Below are positions 10,678-22,600 of a stretch of DNA of 64,000 nt, piece by piece; within the stretch, counting starts at the first letter, position 1, and each line of letters begins with the position of its first letter. The stretch is taken from the NCBI GenBank assembly GCA_902806565.1, contig CADCXA010000027.1:62001-126000 (forward strand), written 5' to 3'. The notes beneath the pieces are model-generated. The model had not been told where the DNA came from, searched no databases, and worked only from the letters and a program-made list of their open reading frames with translations. Made by a program: the position numbers and the translations under genes. This stretch comes from Hypoxylon rubiginosum. Taxonomy: Eukaryota; Ascomycota; Sordariomycetes; Xylariales; Hypoxylaceae.

Positions 10678-11808
10678 CTATCGTGCTGCCGCGGTTGGGA
10701 AGCTCCGCGTGCTAAGGAACATGCCCTTGACGCTACGGATCGCGTCCTTGGCCTTCTTCACCTCGTCGTCGGGTTCCGATCTACGCCCGTATCCCAGCCC
10801 GTCGTAGCTGGTCGAGAAGTCCATCATGGCGGGAGCTCCCAGCTTGTCCACCTCGTCGCGGATCTCCCGAAGTCTGGCGTTGATATCGGCGGAGCCTTCG
10901 GCGCGGCGTATATGCATGTCGTTCAGTTCGCGCACGGAAGCGCGAAGGGCGGCGAGGCGACGGACCTGGGCGTCGACGGGTTTGTCTGCCTGGTTGGGCG
11001 TATTTCTAGAAGAAGGCCGGTCGTCCGCCAGCATCATCGGCGACGTCTGCGTTCCGAAATCCCGATGGAAGAGCTCGGTCGGGTCGCTGAATGTGCTCTC
11101 GTCGTCTTCGTACGCACCCTCATCGTGTTTTGACTTGAGAGGCTTGCCGTTTTTGTACGGTACCTCGCTAACTACATCTTCCAGCTTCTCTACTAGCTGT
11201 CCTAGTCGCTCGTTGACGTGCGCATAGTAGTCGGATCGCGAGTCGTTGAGGTTCTCGACCATGGGGTTGACGGCATATCGTGCCACGCCGTAGAGAGCCG
11301 TCCATATACTACCGGAGACGGCGAGGATGTTGGCAAGACGCGTGGGCGTGATTAGTGGTGGTGGTCGGGAAGACGTGGTAAGGAACTCGGGGTATGTTAT
11401 GATAGGCGGTGAATTACTAGTTGAAGATGAAGCTGCCGGGGGGTTTGTCTCTACGTCTTTGTGTGTCTTCACTTCTACAGCTTGTTCTGGTTCGGGGTTC
11501 TCTTTTCTGCTCGAGGATGTCTCGGGGATCGGCGACGGACTCGCGTTTTGTGTATCTTGCTGGAATTCCTCCTCTAGTAGCTTTTGAATTTGGGTATTGT
11601 CAAGTCCCTGGCTCTCGAGGAATTTGGTAACCTTTTCAACGCTTGAATTCTTCACCTTCTCATCTTGTAGGAACTTCCGGGCTTTCTCGAGAGTCTTGTC
11701 TGTTGTGTCGACATCCTGGGGGTTGCTAGTATCGGATGCAGCTTCGCTCTGCAATTCGGATTGCTGCGATGGTTTGAGAGGCTTTTCTGAGTCTTCCGAG
11801 TCGGACAT
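10678..11808 (-). CDS. pex14/17: Pex14-type peroxin, probably fungal Pex14/17 (Pex33)
   Basis: 376 residues. This is a peroxisomal membrane docking-complex component that helps receptors Pex5 and Pex20 deliver matrix proteins. Residues 39-85 form a diverged Pex14 N-terminal domain (KARKFLQDEKVKNSSVEKV, then FLESQGLDNTQIQKLL). A Ser/Pro-rich linker follows. After ITYPEFLTTSSRPPPLITP comes a hydrophobic stretch at about 158-180 (LANILAVSGSIWTALYGVARYAV). The remainder is charged, helical and probably coiled coil, ending VKGMFLSTRSFPTAAAR. The diverged N-domain, the YPEFL segment and the C-terminal VKG-FLS-R-FP resemble the Pex14/17 class of filamentous fungi more than canonical Pex14; that assignment is from memory of the family. 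The start is the first ATG (complement 11808). It is divergent from ies2. The stop is TAG, and the frame continues open behind it. Confidence 0.85.
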   Translation of the reverse strand: MSDSEDSEKPLKPSQQSELQSEAASDTSNPQDVDTTDKTLEKARKFLQDEKVKNSSVEKVTKFLESQGLDNTQIQKLLEEEFQQDTQNASPSPIPETSSSRKENPEPEQAVEVKTHKDVETNPPAASSSTSNSPPIITYPEFLTTSSRPPPLITPTRLANILAVSGSIWTALYGVARYAVNPMVENLNDSRSDYYAHVNERLGQLVEKLEDVVSEVPYKNGKPLKSKHDEGAYEDDESTFSDPTELFHRDFGTQTSPMMLADDRPSSRNTPNQADKPVDAQVRRLAALRASVRELNDMHIRRAEGSADINARLREIRDEVDKLGAPAMMDFSTSYDGLGYGRRSEPDDEVKKAKDAIRSVKGMFLSTRSFPTAAAR

Positions 11809-13692
11809 ATTGACAGCGGGTGTGGTAGAATTATAGACCCTTCAAGAGAATGTACAAATAAAGTAGATTGAATGGTCTTCCGAGTAAAAAATTAGTATTA
11901 TCTCAGCTGTATTTTTGGTACTGGAGGTGGCAGGATGGTAGCTTGCCTCGGCACATGCAGTCTCCCGAACGCGACCGAGCTTAAGTTAACTGGAATAAAA
12001 GACCGGGTGATGATTTAGATAGCACGGACGGAGAAATTGGCGGGGCGTATTAACAGGTCTTAACTAAACTCGGCCCGCTCCAGCTAAGCTGTTTTGCGTG
12101 TACTTGGTGGTACCTGGGTACGTGTTTGATACAGTGGGACTTTCACCGAGTTCACCTACACTACAATTCACGTGACACCAACTTAATCACGCCTCTCGAC
12201 TCGGTCATTTCAGCGATGATTCTCCCTTGAATGGATTTTTTGGCGTTGAATATTATCGTCAGTTTAATCTAATAAACGCCTTATCTCTCATTGGGTCTTT
12301 TTTAATATCGTACCCTCGTCCCCTCATATCGGAAGGTTTGCCGCAGACTCTCGGACCTTGTGTTTGTTGGTACGTCAATATTCCGAGCCGTCGTTGCAGC
12401 CTCCGAATCTCCCACACCTTGAGAATATCGGTATCCACCTGCATCACCACCGACAATCAGGAAGAAGAGTCTATTCGATCTCAGTTGAAGTGAGCACTGG
12501 TTCCTGGGAACCCTTCCATAACAGCCGCCGCAGCTAGAAGTCAGGGTAGTTGATCAGCTATCAGCTATCAGCTAAACCGGAACATTCCCGGGTTACAGGC
12601 CAATCGTCCCGGAATACAAGTCGCTAAACAAAAGAAACGAAGAGCTCAGCTAGGATCCGAGCACGCCCGCGGTGTCCAATTGAAAAGAGTCGGCTAGCCT
12701 TAGCTTAATCTTCGTATCAGCCACAACTCGAGATACGGAGGTTGTCAATCCATCTGGTACTAATCGTCATGTAAGCCTCGGTTACGATCCTGATAATGGG
12801 TCATCTCTTGTCTCTTGTCAGCATCAGCATCTGCATCTATCATTCCATCAATGTCTTTAAAGGGGAGAAGAAATTAAACCATAAGTGTGGGGGGTGGACA
12901 TAAGTTTTGTCTGCGGCTTGATGAGACAGCGGAGAATTTCCAAGCCCGTATAATAGGGGGCCATGTTCAAGCGGACAGACCAACACCTGCAAAAGGGGGA
13001 AGGGGGTAGTACGGGGTTAAAGATGATGCGACGCGATGGGAGTGTTGCTGCGAAGCGGCGCATTGTCATGGTGCGGGCATTGTGTAGCATAACAGGCCAG
13101 TGCTTGGTGCTTGGTGCTTGGTGTTTGGTGTTCGTCTAAGTAAAAAAAAACCAAAAATCTTTGTTGTTGGGTTGGGTTGGCTGCACTTTAAAAATAAAAA
13201 AAGGCGAAACGATACATACGTCTTTGGTGTGTTGCCTCAAATTTTATCGATGATCGAATCCAACTGGTCAAGATTCCTCCAATCGCTTGTCACAATCACA
13301 AAATCCCAAAGTCAACCAATCCTTTAAGTACAGCCCTACGGAAACGCCTACGGAAAGTCAGCCAGTCGCCACGCGGCCGGTAACCTGCCATTCACCACTG
13401 GGCACTCTGCCTCTCATCGCTTGTTTGCCGTTTGCCTGCAGACTGCAGACAGCAGCGTGTCACGGCGTCTGACCTGCCCAGGCTTATTTCAACCTCGAGA
13501 GGCTGCCCTTGCGCACGGCGCGCCACCTCCAAAAAATCCCCATCGCTGCTGAAACTCATTCCCTACTCCTACTTTCTTTTCCCTCTTTCATCCATCACAT
13601 TCAATCCACATTTCTCTTCTCATCTCCCCTCCCCGAATCATCTACCCAACCTATCTGAATCACTCCGACCGGCTCTGTCCATATTGCCCAAA
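11809..13692. promoter_or_regulatory. divergent intergenic region between pex14/17 and ies2
   Basis: 1.9 kb with no supportable gene. It must hold the promoters of both flanking genes. Short tandem tracts occur: CTATCAG copies at about 12553-12574 and GTGCTTGG copies at about 13098-13130. The last 150 bp before 13693 are CT-rich and read as the ies2 5' leader. Confidence 0.65.
13098..13130. repeat. GTGCTTGG octamer tract
   Basis: About four imperfect copies of an 8-bp unit, upstream of ies2. Confidence 0.7.
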
Positions 13693-15130
13693 ATGGCCTC
13701 TCGTCCGCGTCGTGCAGCCGCCCAGAGGGCCAACACAGCAATTACTGACATGGTCGACAGCGATAATCACATCAATAGTCGCACAGGCAGAACCATGTCC
13801 TCCAGGACTTCTCGCCGAACTGAGGGTAAGAGTGCCGCTGCATCTGTCTCGCACGGTCCTCCTTCCTCACCCTCAAGTTCTAACCAGCATGTACATTTCA
13901 CAGTTAAGCTTCCAGCAAGTAAGCTTCGTCAGTCAACTTCCAGTCGCACCGGTCAATCTAGCCGCCAGCAGGCCTCGGGCGGTGGCATTGTAGAAGGCAA
14001 GAGAAATCGGTCTCAGAAGAAGAGTTACGTCGTTGATTCTAGTGACGATGACGACGACGACGACGACGACGTTGAGGACGAAGTTCAGGTCGAAGATGAC
14101 GATGACGAGGATGCCGAAGGGGACGACGACGACGACATGGATATGGGCGAGGAGGATGCCGAGGGCGAGATAGTTGTTGACGACACCATGGATCTCGACG
14201 CTGAAGGAGACGACGATGATCTAGGAGAAGAAGAGGATGCCGAAGGTGAGGATGACGACATGGATGTGGATCCCATCCCGCCCCCGGCGCCTGTAATCAA
14301 AGTCTCAAAGCCGCCTACCAAGAGCACTAGCAAGTCAAAAGCCCCAATCAAGCTGAGCGCAAAAGCCGCTGCAGCTCAAGCAAAGGACAGCGACGACGAC
14401 GAGGAGCTCAGCGAGCTAGAGAGCGATGCGGACGAGATCCAAGACACCGTTAAGGTTGGTGGGGGCGACGAGGAAGACGCAGAGGGCGAGGATGAGGAAA
14501 TTGAAGCAGCCAATCCCGCCGAGGAAGATGATGACGATGTCGGTAGCGATGGTGGCGATGGCAGCCGAGCCGAGACTCCTGATTTAACCCGGATGACAAA
14601 GCGACAACGCGCTCGCTTCGAAGAGAATGGAGATGCGTTGATGAAGCTCTCTGATGGCAAGTGACCACATTACATAATCTCACGAGGCTCAGCTAACGCG
14701 GACATAGAGGTGCAAGCTAAGAAGCATTTCACAGCTGAAGAGCTTTCCATGCGCCGTGCTGAGATGGCTCGCCGACGACGTAATCTGAGCGAGAAGCGTA
14801 ACGAGGAAGTCAAGGCAAGTCACGAGTAGTTCCCTGAAATTTCTACCAGTCTCAAGAAAACGCAAAAACTAACAGATTCGACTGTAGATGGAAACAATCA
14901 ACAAGCTTCTCAAGAAGCAAGCACCCAAGACTAATCGCAAGTCCCATCTTGGCGGAGATCAAAGTCCTGATGCCGATTCTCAGAGAGCAAACTCCGTCTT
15001 CGTGAGATGGATTAGTAATAAGGACGGTAGCCGGGCCGGTGTTCCCGATGACATGCTTTCCGGACCAGCTGGCAGAGTCTTTGTTAAAGGCGGCCTTGGA
15101 CGTGGGAAAATGGTCGAGGAGGTGTCGTAG
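13693..15130 (+). CDS. ies2: INO80 chromatin-remodelling complex subunit Ies2 (PAPA-1-like)
   Basis: Model join(13693..14656, 14708..14814, 14888..15130), 437 residues. Ies2 activates the Ino80 ATPase in the nuclear INO80 remodeller. The first 295 residues are low complexity: a basic Ser/Arg start, then long Asp/Glu runs with recurring EDAEGE blocks. The PAPA-1-like region spans about 296-378 and crosses both introns: TKRQRARFEENGDALMKL, VQAKKHFTAEELSMRRAEMA, RRRRNLSEKRNEEVK, METINKLLKKQAPK. The C-terminus (FVRWISNKDGSRAGVP...GRVFVKGGLGRGKMVEEVS) also matches the family. Both introns need GC donors (GCAAGT) to keep this conserved block in frame. The GT four bases further along in the first intron leads to a stop after four codons. 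The start ATG follows a CT-rich leader in good context. The gene lies about 230 bp from the A+T block and shows normal codon use. Confidence 0.9.
14038..14277 (+). repeat. acidic low-complexity coding repeat in ies2
   Basis: GAC/GAG-rich DNA encoding Asp/Glu runs with several EDAEG(E/D) units. Replication slippage in such GAN triplets probably changes its length among relatives. Confidence 0.7.
14657..14707 (+). other. ies2 intron 1, GC-AG type
   Basis: Donor GCAAGT after GATG, branch-like GCTAAC at about 14692-14697, acceptor ACATAG. It joins G to AG as a Glu codon, giving LSDEVQAKKHF as in the family. A competing GT at 14661 overlaps the donor but breaks the frame. Confidence 0.75.
14815..14887 (+). 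other. ies2 intron 2, GC-AG type
   Basis: Perfect AAG/GCAAGT donor, ACTAAC branch at about 14867-14872, acceptor TGTAG. Joins NEEVK to METINKLL in phase 0. Retention gives a stop within six codons. Confidence 0.8.
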
Positions 15131-15360
15131 GAAAAAGCACCGTAACTCTAAGCCACCATTGGAGGTTAGATCCCTACCTATTCGGTTGGCAGATGACAAG
15201 CGTTTCGTGACGCTTCTATCTGTTCCTGTTACCGAGCATATCCTTAATAATATCGCATTTCGTTATAGTTAGGCTAAAGCGCGGCTCGTTATAATACTAA
15301 AACTATCTAGGTGGTCACCAGGGCGTAACAAATATTTCCCTTACCTATAATCATTACGTT
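15131..15360. other. transition between ies2 and the A+T block
   Basis: Base composition is still ordinary to about 15340, then falls sharply. It must include the ies2 3' UTR. No gene. Confidence 0.6.
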
Positions 15361-16049
15361 AGAACCCACGGGTATTAAATGGTTTATTAAAAAGTACCTA
15401 AATAATAAATTCTTATAATAAAACTTATAGTTTTAATTATAAGCGTATAAAGTATTAATATTTTTTTTTTTATTTTTCGGGCTTAAAAGTTTTTTAAGTT
15501 ATATGTATATTTTAATTAAAAGAATAATTTATAGTTTATTTATTTTAAATATTTAGATAATTTTTATTAAATTAAAAGTTTATTAAAAAAACATTTCGTT
15601 TAAATTTAAAGTATTTTTATTATATTTTTAATTTAAATAAAAACTATAAACTATTTATATTTAAACTTTAAAAATAATTTATTTAATAATAAAACTTTAA
15701 TTTAATATATATTAAATAATATTATAAATTATATATTTAAATATATATTTATTAGTTATTATTATTATTTATTAATATTTTTTAAAATTATTAATTATAT
15801 AATTTAACTATATAAATATAATTAAAAAAAAAGTTATAAGTTTTTTTTTTAAATTATATAAATATTTTATTATTATATTATATTAATTTCACGTAATTTA
15901 AATTAATTAAAATTTATTTATAAAAATATAAAATAAAAATTAAAAAATTAATATTTAATTATTAAGTTTATTATTTTTTATTAAAACTTTTTATTAATTT
16001 ATATTGTTTTTTTTTAATTAATATATTTATATTAATTATTTTATTTATA

Positions 16050-16086
16050 TTTTATATTTTATATTTATATTTATATTTATATTTAT
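16050..16086. repeat. TTTATA hexamer tract
   Basis: About six tandem TTTATA-type units inside the A+T block. Confidence 0.6.
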
Positions 16087-17300
16087 TTTTTTTAAATTTT
16101 TATTTAAATTTTATTATTTTTTTTCTTAGAAATTTTTTAATTAGTAATTATTATTTTTTTTAATTATTAAAATATTATTATATTTATATTTATTAAAATT
16201 TTATTTATTATTAATTTAAATATTATTATTATTATTAATAAAATTATTAAATAATAAAATTAAGTTAATATTTAATTTAAATATAATATTATTAAATATA
16301 AATTTAAGTTATTTAATTTTAATATAAATTAAAATTAATATTAATTTTATATGTTTTATTTTTAGTTTTTTATTAATTTTAAATTTTTTTTTATAATTAT
16401 TATTACTAATTATTAATTTTAATTTATTTTATTTTTATATAATAAAAGCCTTTTTATAATATTAATAATAAATATTAAAATTATTATTATTAAATTTTAA
16501 ATTTAAATTTAAAAAGTTTTTTTTTAAAATTAAAAAATAATATTTATAATTATCTTTTAATTATTAACTTTTTAACTTTAGGTTTTTTAATTTTAAGTTT
16601 TTTAACTATTAATTTTTATTTTATTTTTTCTTTTTTTTTTAATTATTTATTTTTAATATTTTTATTTATAATTTATATATTTTAATTAAGGTTTTTAATA
16701 ATTTTTATTTATAATATTTATTTTTTTAAAATTTTATTAATAATAAATTAAACTTTTAATTTTTTATTGCTTTTTTATTTTTAAGTAGTAAAGTTATTTT
16801 ATTATATATTAAACTTTAAATAAAATATATAAATATATATTAAAAAAACGTTTTTAAAATAAAATAATATTTAATATTATAGTAAAAATTTAAATATAAT
16901 AGATTTTTATTAATAGAAAATTTTAATAAATTTAATATATAGATTTATAATATATATAACTTATTTAATTTATTATTTTTATTTTTATTTTTTTTTAATA
17001 TTATAATTATATAATTATAATTAAATAAATAATAAATATTATTTTAAATTATTATTTAATTTTTATTATTATTAAAAAAGTTATTTATATTTAAAAATAA
17101 AATTATAAAGTTTTATATATAATAATTATTAAATTAAGTTAAATATATTTTTAATATAATATAAATTATTTTAATTTTAATTAACATTTTTATAAAATAA
17201 TAAATTTTAATTAAAAAGTTATAATTATTTATTAATTTTTTTAAGTTTATTATAATTTTAATAATTAAAACCTATAAAAATACTTTTTTATTATTTAAAG

Positions 17301-17387
17301 TTAATTTGTTTAAAATTAACTTATTTAAAATTAATTTATTTAAAATCGGTTTATTTAAGGTCGGCTTATTTATAATTAATTTATTAT
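17301..17387. repeat. 15-bp tandem repeat, about 5.8 copies
   Basis: Units start at 17301, 17316, 17331, 17346, 17361 and 17376 with exact 15-bp spacing and the shared core TTATTTA. Two central copies keep TCGG where the others have TTAA. A spacing divisible by three suggests a relic of a pentapeptide-coding repeat. Confidence 0.75.
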
Positions 17388-19347
17388 ATTTATATTTTAA
17401 GCTTATTATTTTTTTTTATAATAAAAATAAAATAACAGGTATTATTTATTAATTAAAGTTTAAATAAAAAATATAATTATTTATTAATATTATTCTATTA
17501 ATAAATTTAAATAATTATTATAATATTATAATAAAAAAATATTTAATATTATTTATTAGTTAGATTTATTAATAATTATTAAATGGTAAAATTTTATAGT
17601 TAAATATAATAAATAGTTTATTTTTAAAGGTTTTTAAAATATAGAAATTATATTTATTTTTATATATTTATAATATATTAATATTTTTTTTTACTATTAA
17701 ATATTAATAATTACTAGTAATAATAATATAAATAATATAAACTATTTTATAATTAATATTAAAAATTATATTAAAGTAATTTAAAAAGTTAAAATTAAAT
17801 AATAATTTTATTTTTAAATATTTTAAATAATATATATTAAGTTTATATTATAACTATATATATAAATTATATAAAAGTAACTTATAAATTAAATAATATA
17901 ATTTATTAATATTATTTATCTTTAAATATATAAACGTAATATATATAAATTTAAATATATATAAATAATAAAAAGTTATATTTATTATAATATAAATAAA
18001 ATTATAAGGATTTATTTATATAAATTATTTAAATATTTAAATAATAAGTTATTTTAAAATTTAAAATATTAATAATTTATTATTTATTTATATATATAAA
18101 TAAGTTATATAACATATAAATATTTCTTAATATTACTTTAATTTTTTATTTTTTACTTTAATATTTATTTTTTATTAATATATTTTTTATTAAAATAAAA
18201 TATAAAATAAATTTAAAAGAAAAATTTATAGTTATTATGTTTCTTAATAATAATAATAATATATTTAACTGGATTTAAAAAGTTATTTATATTTTTTATT
18301 TTAAATATAATTTACTATATATATTAATTATTTTATATATTATTAATAATAATAAGTTTTATTATTTATTATTTTATAAAGTTTATATAATTATTATTAA
18401 AAATATTTAAAATAATATTAAAAATATATAAAGATTATATATTTTTTTATTTATTAATTAAATTGTTTTTTATTTATTAATATTTTAAAATAATTTAATT
18501 AATATTAAGATTTATTATTTTTATGTTTTTTATAAAAGCTATATAAATATAAATTATATATTTAAATATTATAATTAGTTTTAAATATTATATATATATA
18601 TTTATATTAATTATTTTTATTATAATTAATATATTATATCTAGTAAATCTTTTTTAAAAGTATTAACTTTTTTTTTATAAAAATATATTTAAATAATAAA
18701 AAGATATATATACTAATAATTTATTTAATTATATTAAGTTTAAACTTAATTTTAATTATAGTTATTATATTTTTATATTATAATTAATAAGGTTAAAAAA
18801 TAGTTATATTATATTTAAAATTATAAATTTTTAGTTATTAGTTAATTAAATATATATATATTTTATAAAGGATTTATTAAATATTATTTATATTTTTTTT
18901 TTTAATTATATATTTTTTTACTAAGATTTTTATTATATTTAAAATAAAAATTATATTATTATTTATTTAAAACCAAATTTTAAATAAAAAAATAAACTTT
19001 ATTTAATATTATATATTTTTTAGTTATTAACTAAATATTATAATATAAATATTAAAATATATATATTATTTTATAATTGTTTTTTTTATTTAATTCTTTA
19101 TATTTTAATTAAACTTTTATTTATTTATTTTATTTAAGTTTTATTTATTAAAAAAGTAATTAAAATATTTAATAATAATATTTTTTATTAAAAATATTTT
19201 ATTATTTTTTTTAAATATAAGGGTTTTTATAATAAATAATTTATATAATAAATAATAATAATAAAATAACTTTTTAATTTTAAAATAAAAACCATTAATA
19301 TTAAAAAAACTAATTAAAAACGTAATATTAATAAAATTTTATAAAAT

Positions 19348-19441
19348 ATAAACGAAATTAAAAAAAAAATATAAGTGAAACTAAAAAAAAAAACATAAAT
19401 AAAACTAAAGAAAAAAACGTAAGTAAAGTTAAAAAAAAAAA
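19348..19441. repeat. 24-bp A-rich tandem repeat, four copies
   Basis: Units start at about 19348, 19371, 19395 and 19419. Each has a head like RTAARTRAARYTA followed by an A tract. Confidence 0.65.
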
Positions 19442-19591
19442 TAATATTAAATATTTAAATAAACGTTTAATTTATTTAATATATATTAAATAAATAAAAC
19501 CTAGTAATAATAATAATCTTAAATATCTTTTTTAAAAATATCGCTATAAAAAATTAATATTTTTAATATATATTAAATAATTTAAACTTAT

Positions 19592-19609
19592 TAATAATAA
19601 TAATAATAA

Positions 19610-19664
<55 letters not shown>
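19592..19664. repeat. TAA trinucleotide microsatellite
   Basis: About 24 TAA units with one interruption near 19617-19622, within the A+T block. Confidence 0.9.
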
Positions 19665-22600
19665 TTTAACTTTTTTTTTTTCGGCGATTTAAATAGTGAT
19701 TTCCAGCTTAACTAAAAGAAAAAAACCAAACTTAATTTTTTATATTTAAATATTAAAATTAAGTTTATATTATTTTATTTATTTATTAATTTTAATTTTA
19801 TTTTAAAGTTATTTATATTTATATTTAATTTAATAAATAATAATAATTAAAATTTAAGTTATTATAAAAATTATTATATTTTAATTATTTCTTATATAGT
19901 TTTTATTAATATTAAGTTTTTTATTAATATTAATTTTAAAATTAATTATAAAATTATTTTTAAATACGTTTATAATAATTATATTTATTAAAAGGTTTAA
20001 TTTTTTTTAATATTTTATTTATAAAAAATTAAGTTTTTTTTAGTATATTATAATTAAAAAGGTTAGATTTTTTTTTATATATCACTTTTTTATATATATA
20101 ATTTATAATATTTTTTAAATAGGTATTTTTATAAAAATAATATTTTATAAAATATATATATATAAATAAGGGGAAAATAATTTAATAAATTAGTTTATTA
20201 TTTTATATATTATTTAGTAGGAATTTTAAGTTAATATTTTTTTATATTTTTAAAATATAAAACCTTTTTTTATATTATAATTTTATAATATAAAATTAAA
20301 AACGTTTAATTAAATAATTTTTACTTATTTAAATTAATACCGGTTAGTTTTATAATTGTAACTTATTTAAAACTTTTATTTTTTTTATTATTTTATATAT
20401 ATTTTAAACCGGTTTATTTTTAATATATAATATATATTTAATTATTATATATTTTTTTAAATTATTATTAAAATTTAATTTATATAATATTAATTTTAAA
20501 TTATTTAATATTTTTTTTACTTATTTAATTTAAATAATTATTTAGTTTAAACTTTTAGATTTTATAAACTTTTATAATTATTTTTAATTGATATTATTTA
20601 AATTTACACGGTTTATAGGATTTTTTTCTAGCTTATAAAAAATATTTTTTAAAAGATTTTACTAACTTTAAAAAACCTTTTAATTTTATTTTAACTTTTT
20701 TATATTATAAAAACGATATTTATAATAATTATTATTATTAAATTAAAGAAGCGGTTTTACGGTTTTATAAATTAAAATAATAATAATTAATATATTAGTT
20801 TTTATTTATTAAGTTTATTATTTTATAATATAAATTGTTTTAATTTTTTTAAGTTTAATTAAAAATAAATATTAGTTTTAAATTAAAATAAATTAGATTA
20901 TCTTCCGGTTTTATTTTATACGTTTAAGATTTTTTATTATATTAATAAAAATAATAATTATTTTATATTAAAAAATAATAAAAATTTAATTAAATATATA
21001 TAATAAGTTTTAATTAAAATTAAAAAAATAAAAATAAGTAATATTATAGTTTTAATATTTAATAATTTATATATATATTAAGTTTTATTATTTTTTTAAA
21101 TAAATATTTTATTAATAATTTAATAGTTTATTATTAAATAAACTTTTTTATTAAATATATAATATAAAAATTAAGTTTATTATTATAAAAAAATTAAATT
21201 AAATAAAATATTAATTATTAATTATAAAAGTAAATTTATATTAATTTTTTTTAGTTAATTTAAAGATTCTAAGTATTATTAGTTATTTATATATAAATAT
21301 ATAATATTATTTTACTTTTAAAATAAAATTATATTAATTATAAAATAAATAATAATAAATTTTAATATTATATTATTTTATTTAATTATTTTAATAATAT
21401 ATATATTAGTTATTATTATAATAATATTAAAAGTAAATACTTTTATTAATTTAATATATAATATATAAATATTAATAAATTTAAATAATAGTAATTAATT
21501 TTTTTAATAGCTATTAATAAACACGTTAAAATAAGTGGTATATTAATTAATATTTTTATATTAATTTTAATTTTTTTTTAATATAATTTTCTATTATTAA
21601 TAATTAAAAAAAATATAAAACCCACGGTAAAATAAAAATTAATTAATACTTATTTATTTAAAATAATTAAAATGATTTATAGTTTATTATTTTAATTATT
21701 TAATATAATAAAAAAAGTAAAATAATTAAAATATAATAAGATTTTTTATTTTAAAAAGTAAAAATAAGTTAAATAATTAATTAAAAACATTTTATATATA
21801 TATTAAATATAATATTATTTATAGTATTTTCTTTTAATTATTTATTAATTTTTATAAAACTTTAAAATATATAATATTTAATAGTTTATTAGATTTTACT
21901 TTTAATGTTTTTAAAACTTTTAACTTTTAAATAAACCTAACTTTTAATATAGTTATATAAAATTACTTATATATAAATATAAAAATTTTTTAGTTAATAT
22001 TAATTATATTAAAAAATTATTTTTATAATTTATTTATAGTTATAATAAAATAAATTAATATTAAAAATTATTATTTAAATTATATAAATAGCTGGTTTTT
22101 ATTATTTTAAATTAATTTAATTTTTAGTAAAATATATTTTATTTTATTAAATAATTTACTAAGAATTTTAGTTTTTATATTATATTTATTAAGTTAAGTT
22201 ATAATTATTTAAATATTATTATAAAAGTTTTAATTAAAATTTAAATTATATAATATTATAATAAGGAAATTAATTTTTAATTTTAATTTAACTGGTAGTA
22301 TTTTTTTTAATTATAAAGTTTAAATTATTTTAATTGGTGTTTTTTTAGTTTATTAATTATTTATTTTAATAAATTTATTTATTAAAAAGTATTTTTTTTT
22401 TTTTTAAAAATGTTAAATAATAAGTTAATATTAATTTTTTATATAAATATATTATATGTAAATAAAATAAATTTAAAAATAAAAATGTTTAAGTTATATA
22501 ATATATTATCTAGGATTTTTTTTAAGTAAATATAATTATAAAAGTTTTTAATATTATTAAATATTTTTATTATATTAAATAATAATATTAATTTATTAGT

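Noticed and set aside
10633..11133. 166-codon plus-strand frame opposite pex14/17
   Set aside because: It reads opposite the recognised peroxin and has no family resemblance.
15131..15272. Open stretch after the ies2 stop in another frame (LEVRSLPIRLADDKRFVTLL...)
   Set aside because: Short, no start or splice evidence and no recognised similarity; more likely ies2 3' UTR or an old insertion scrap.
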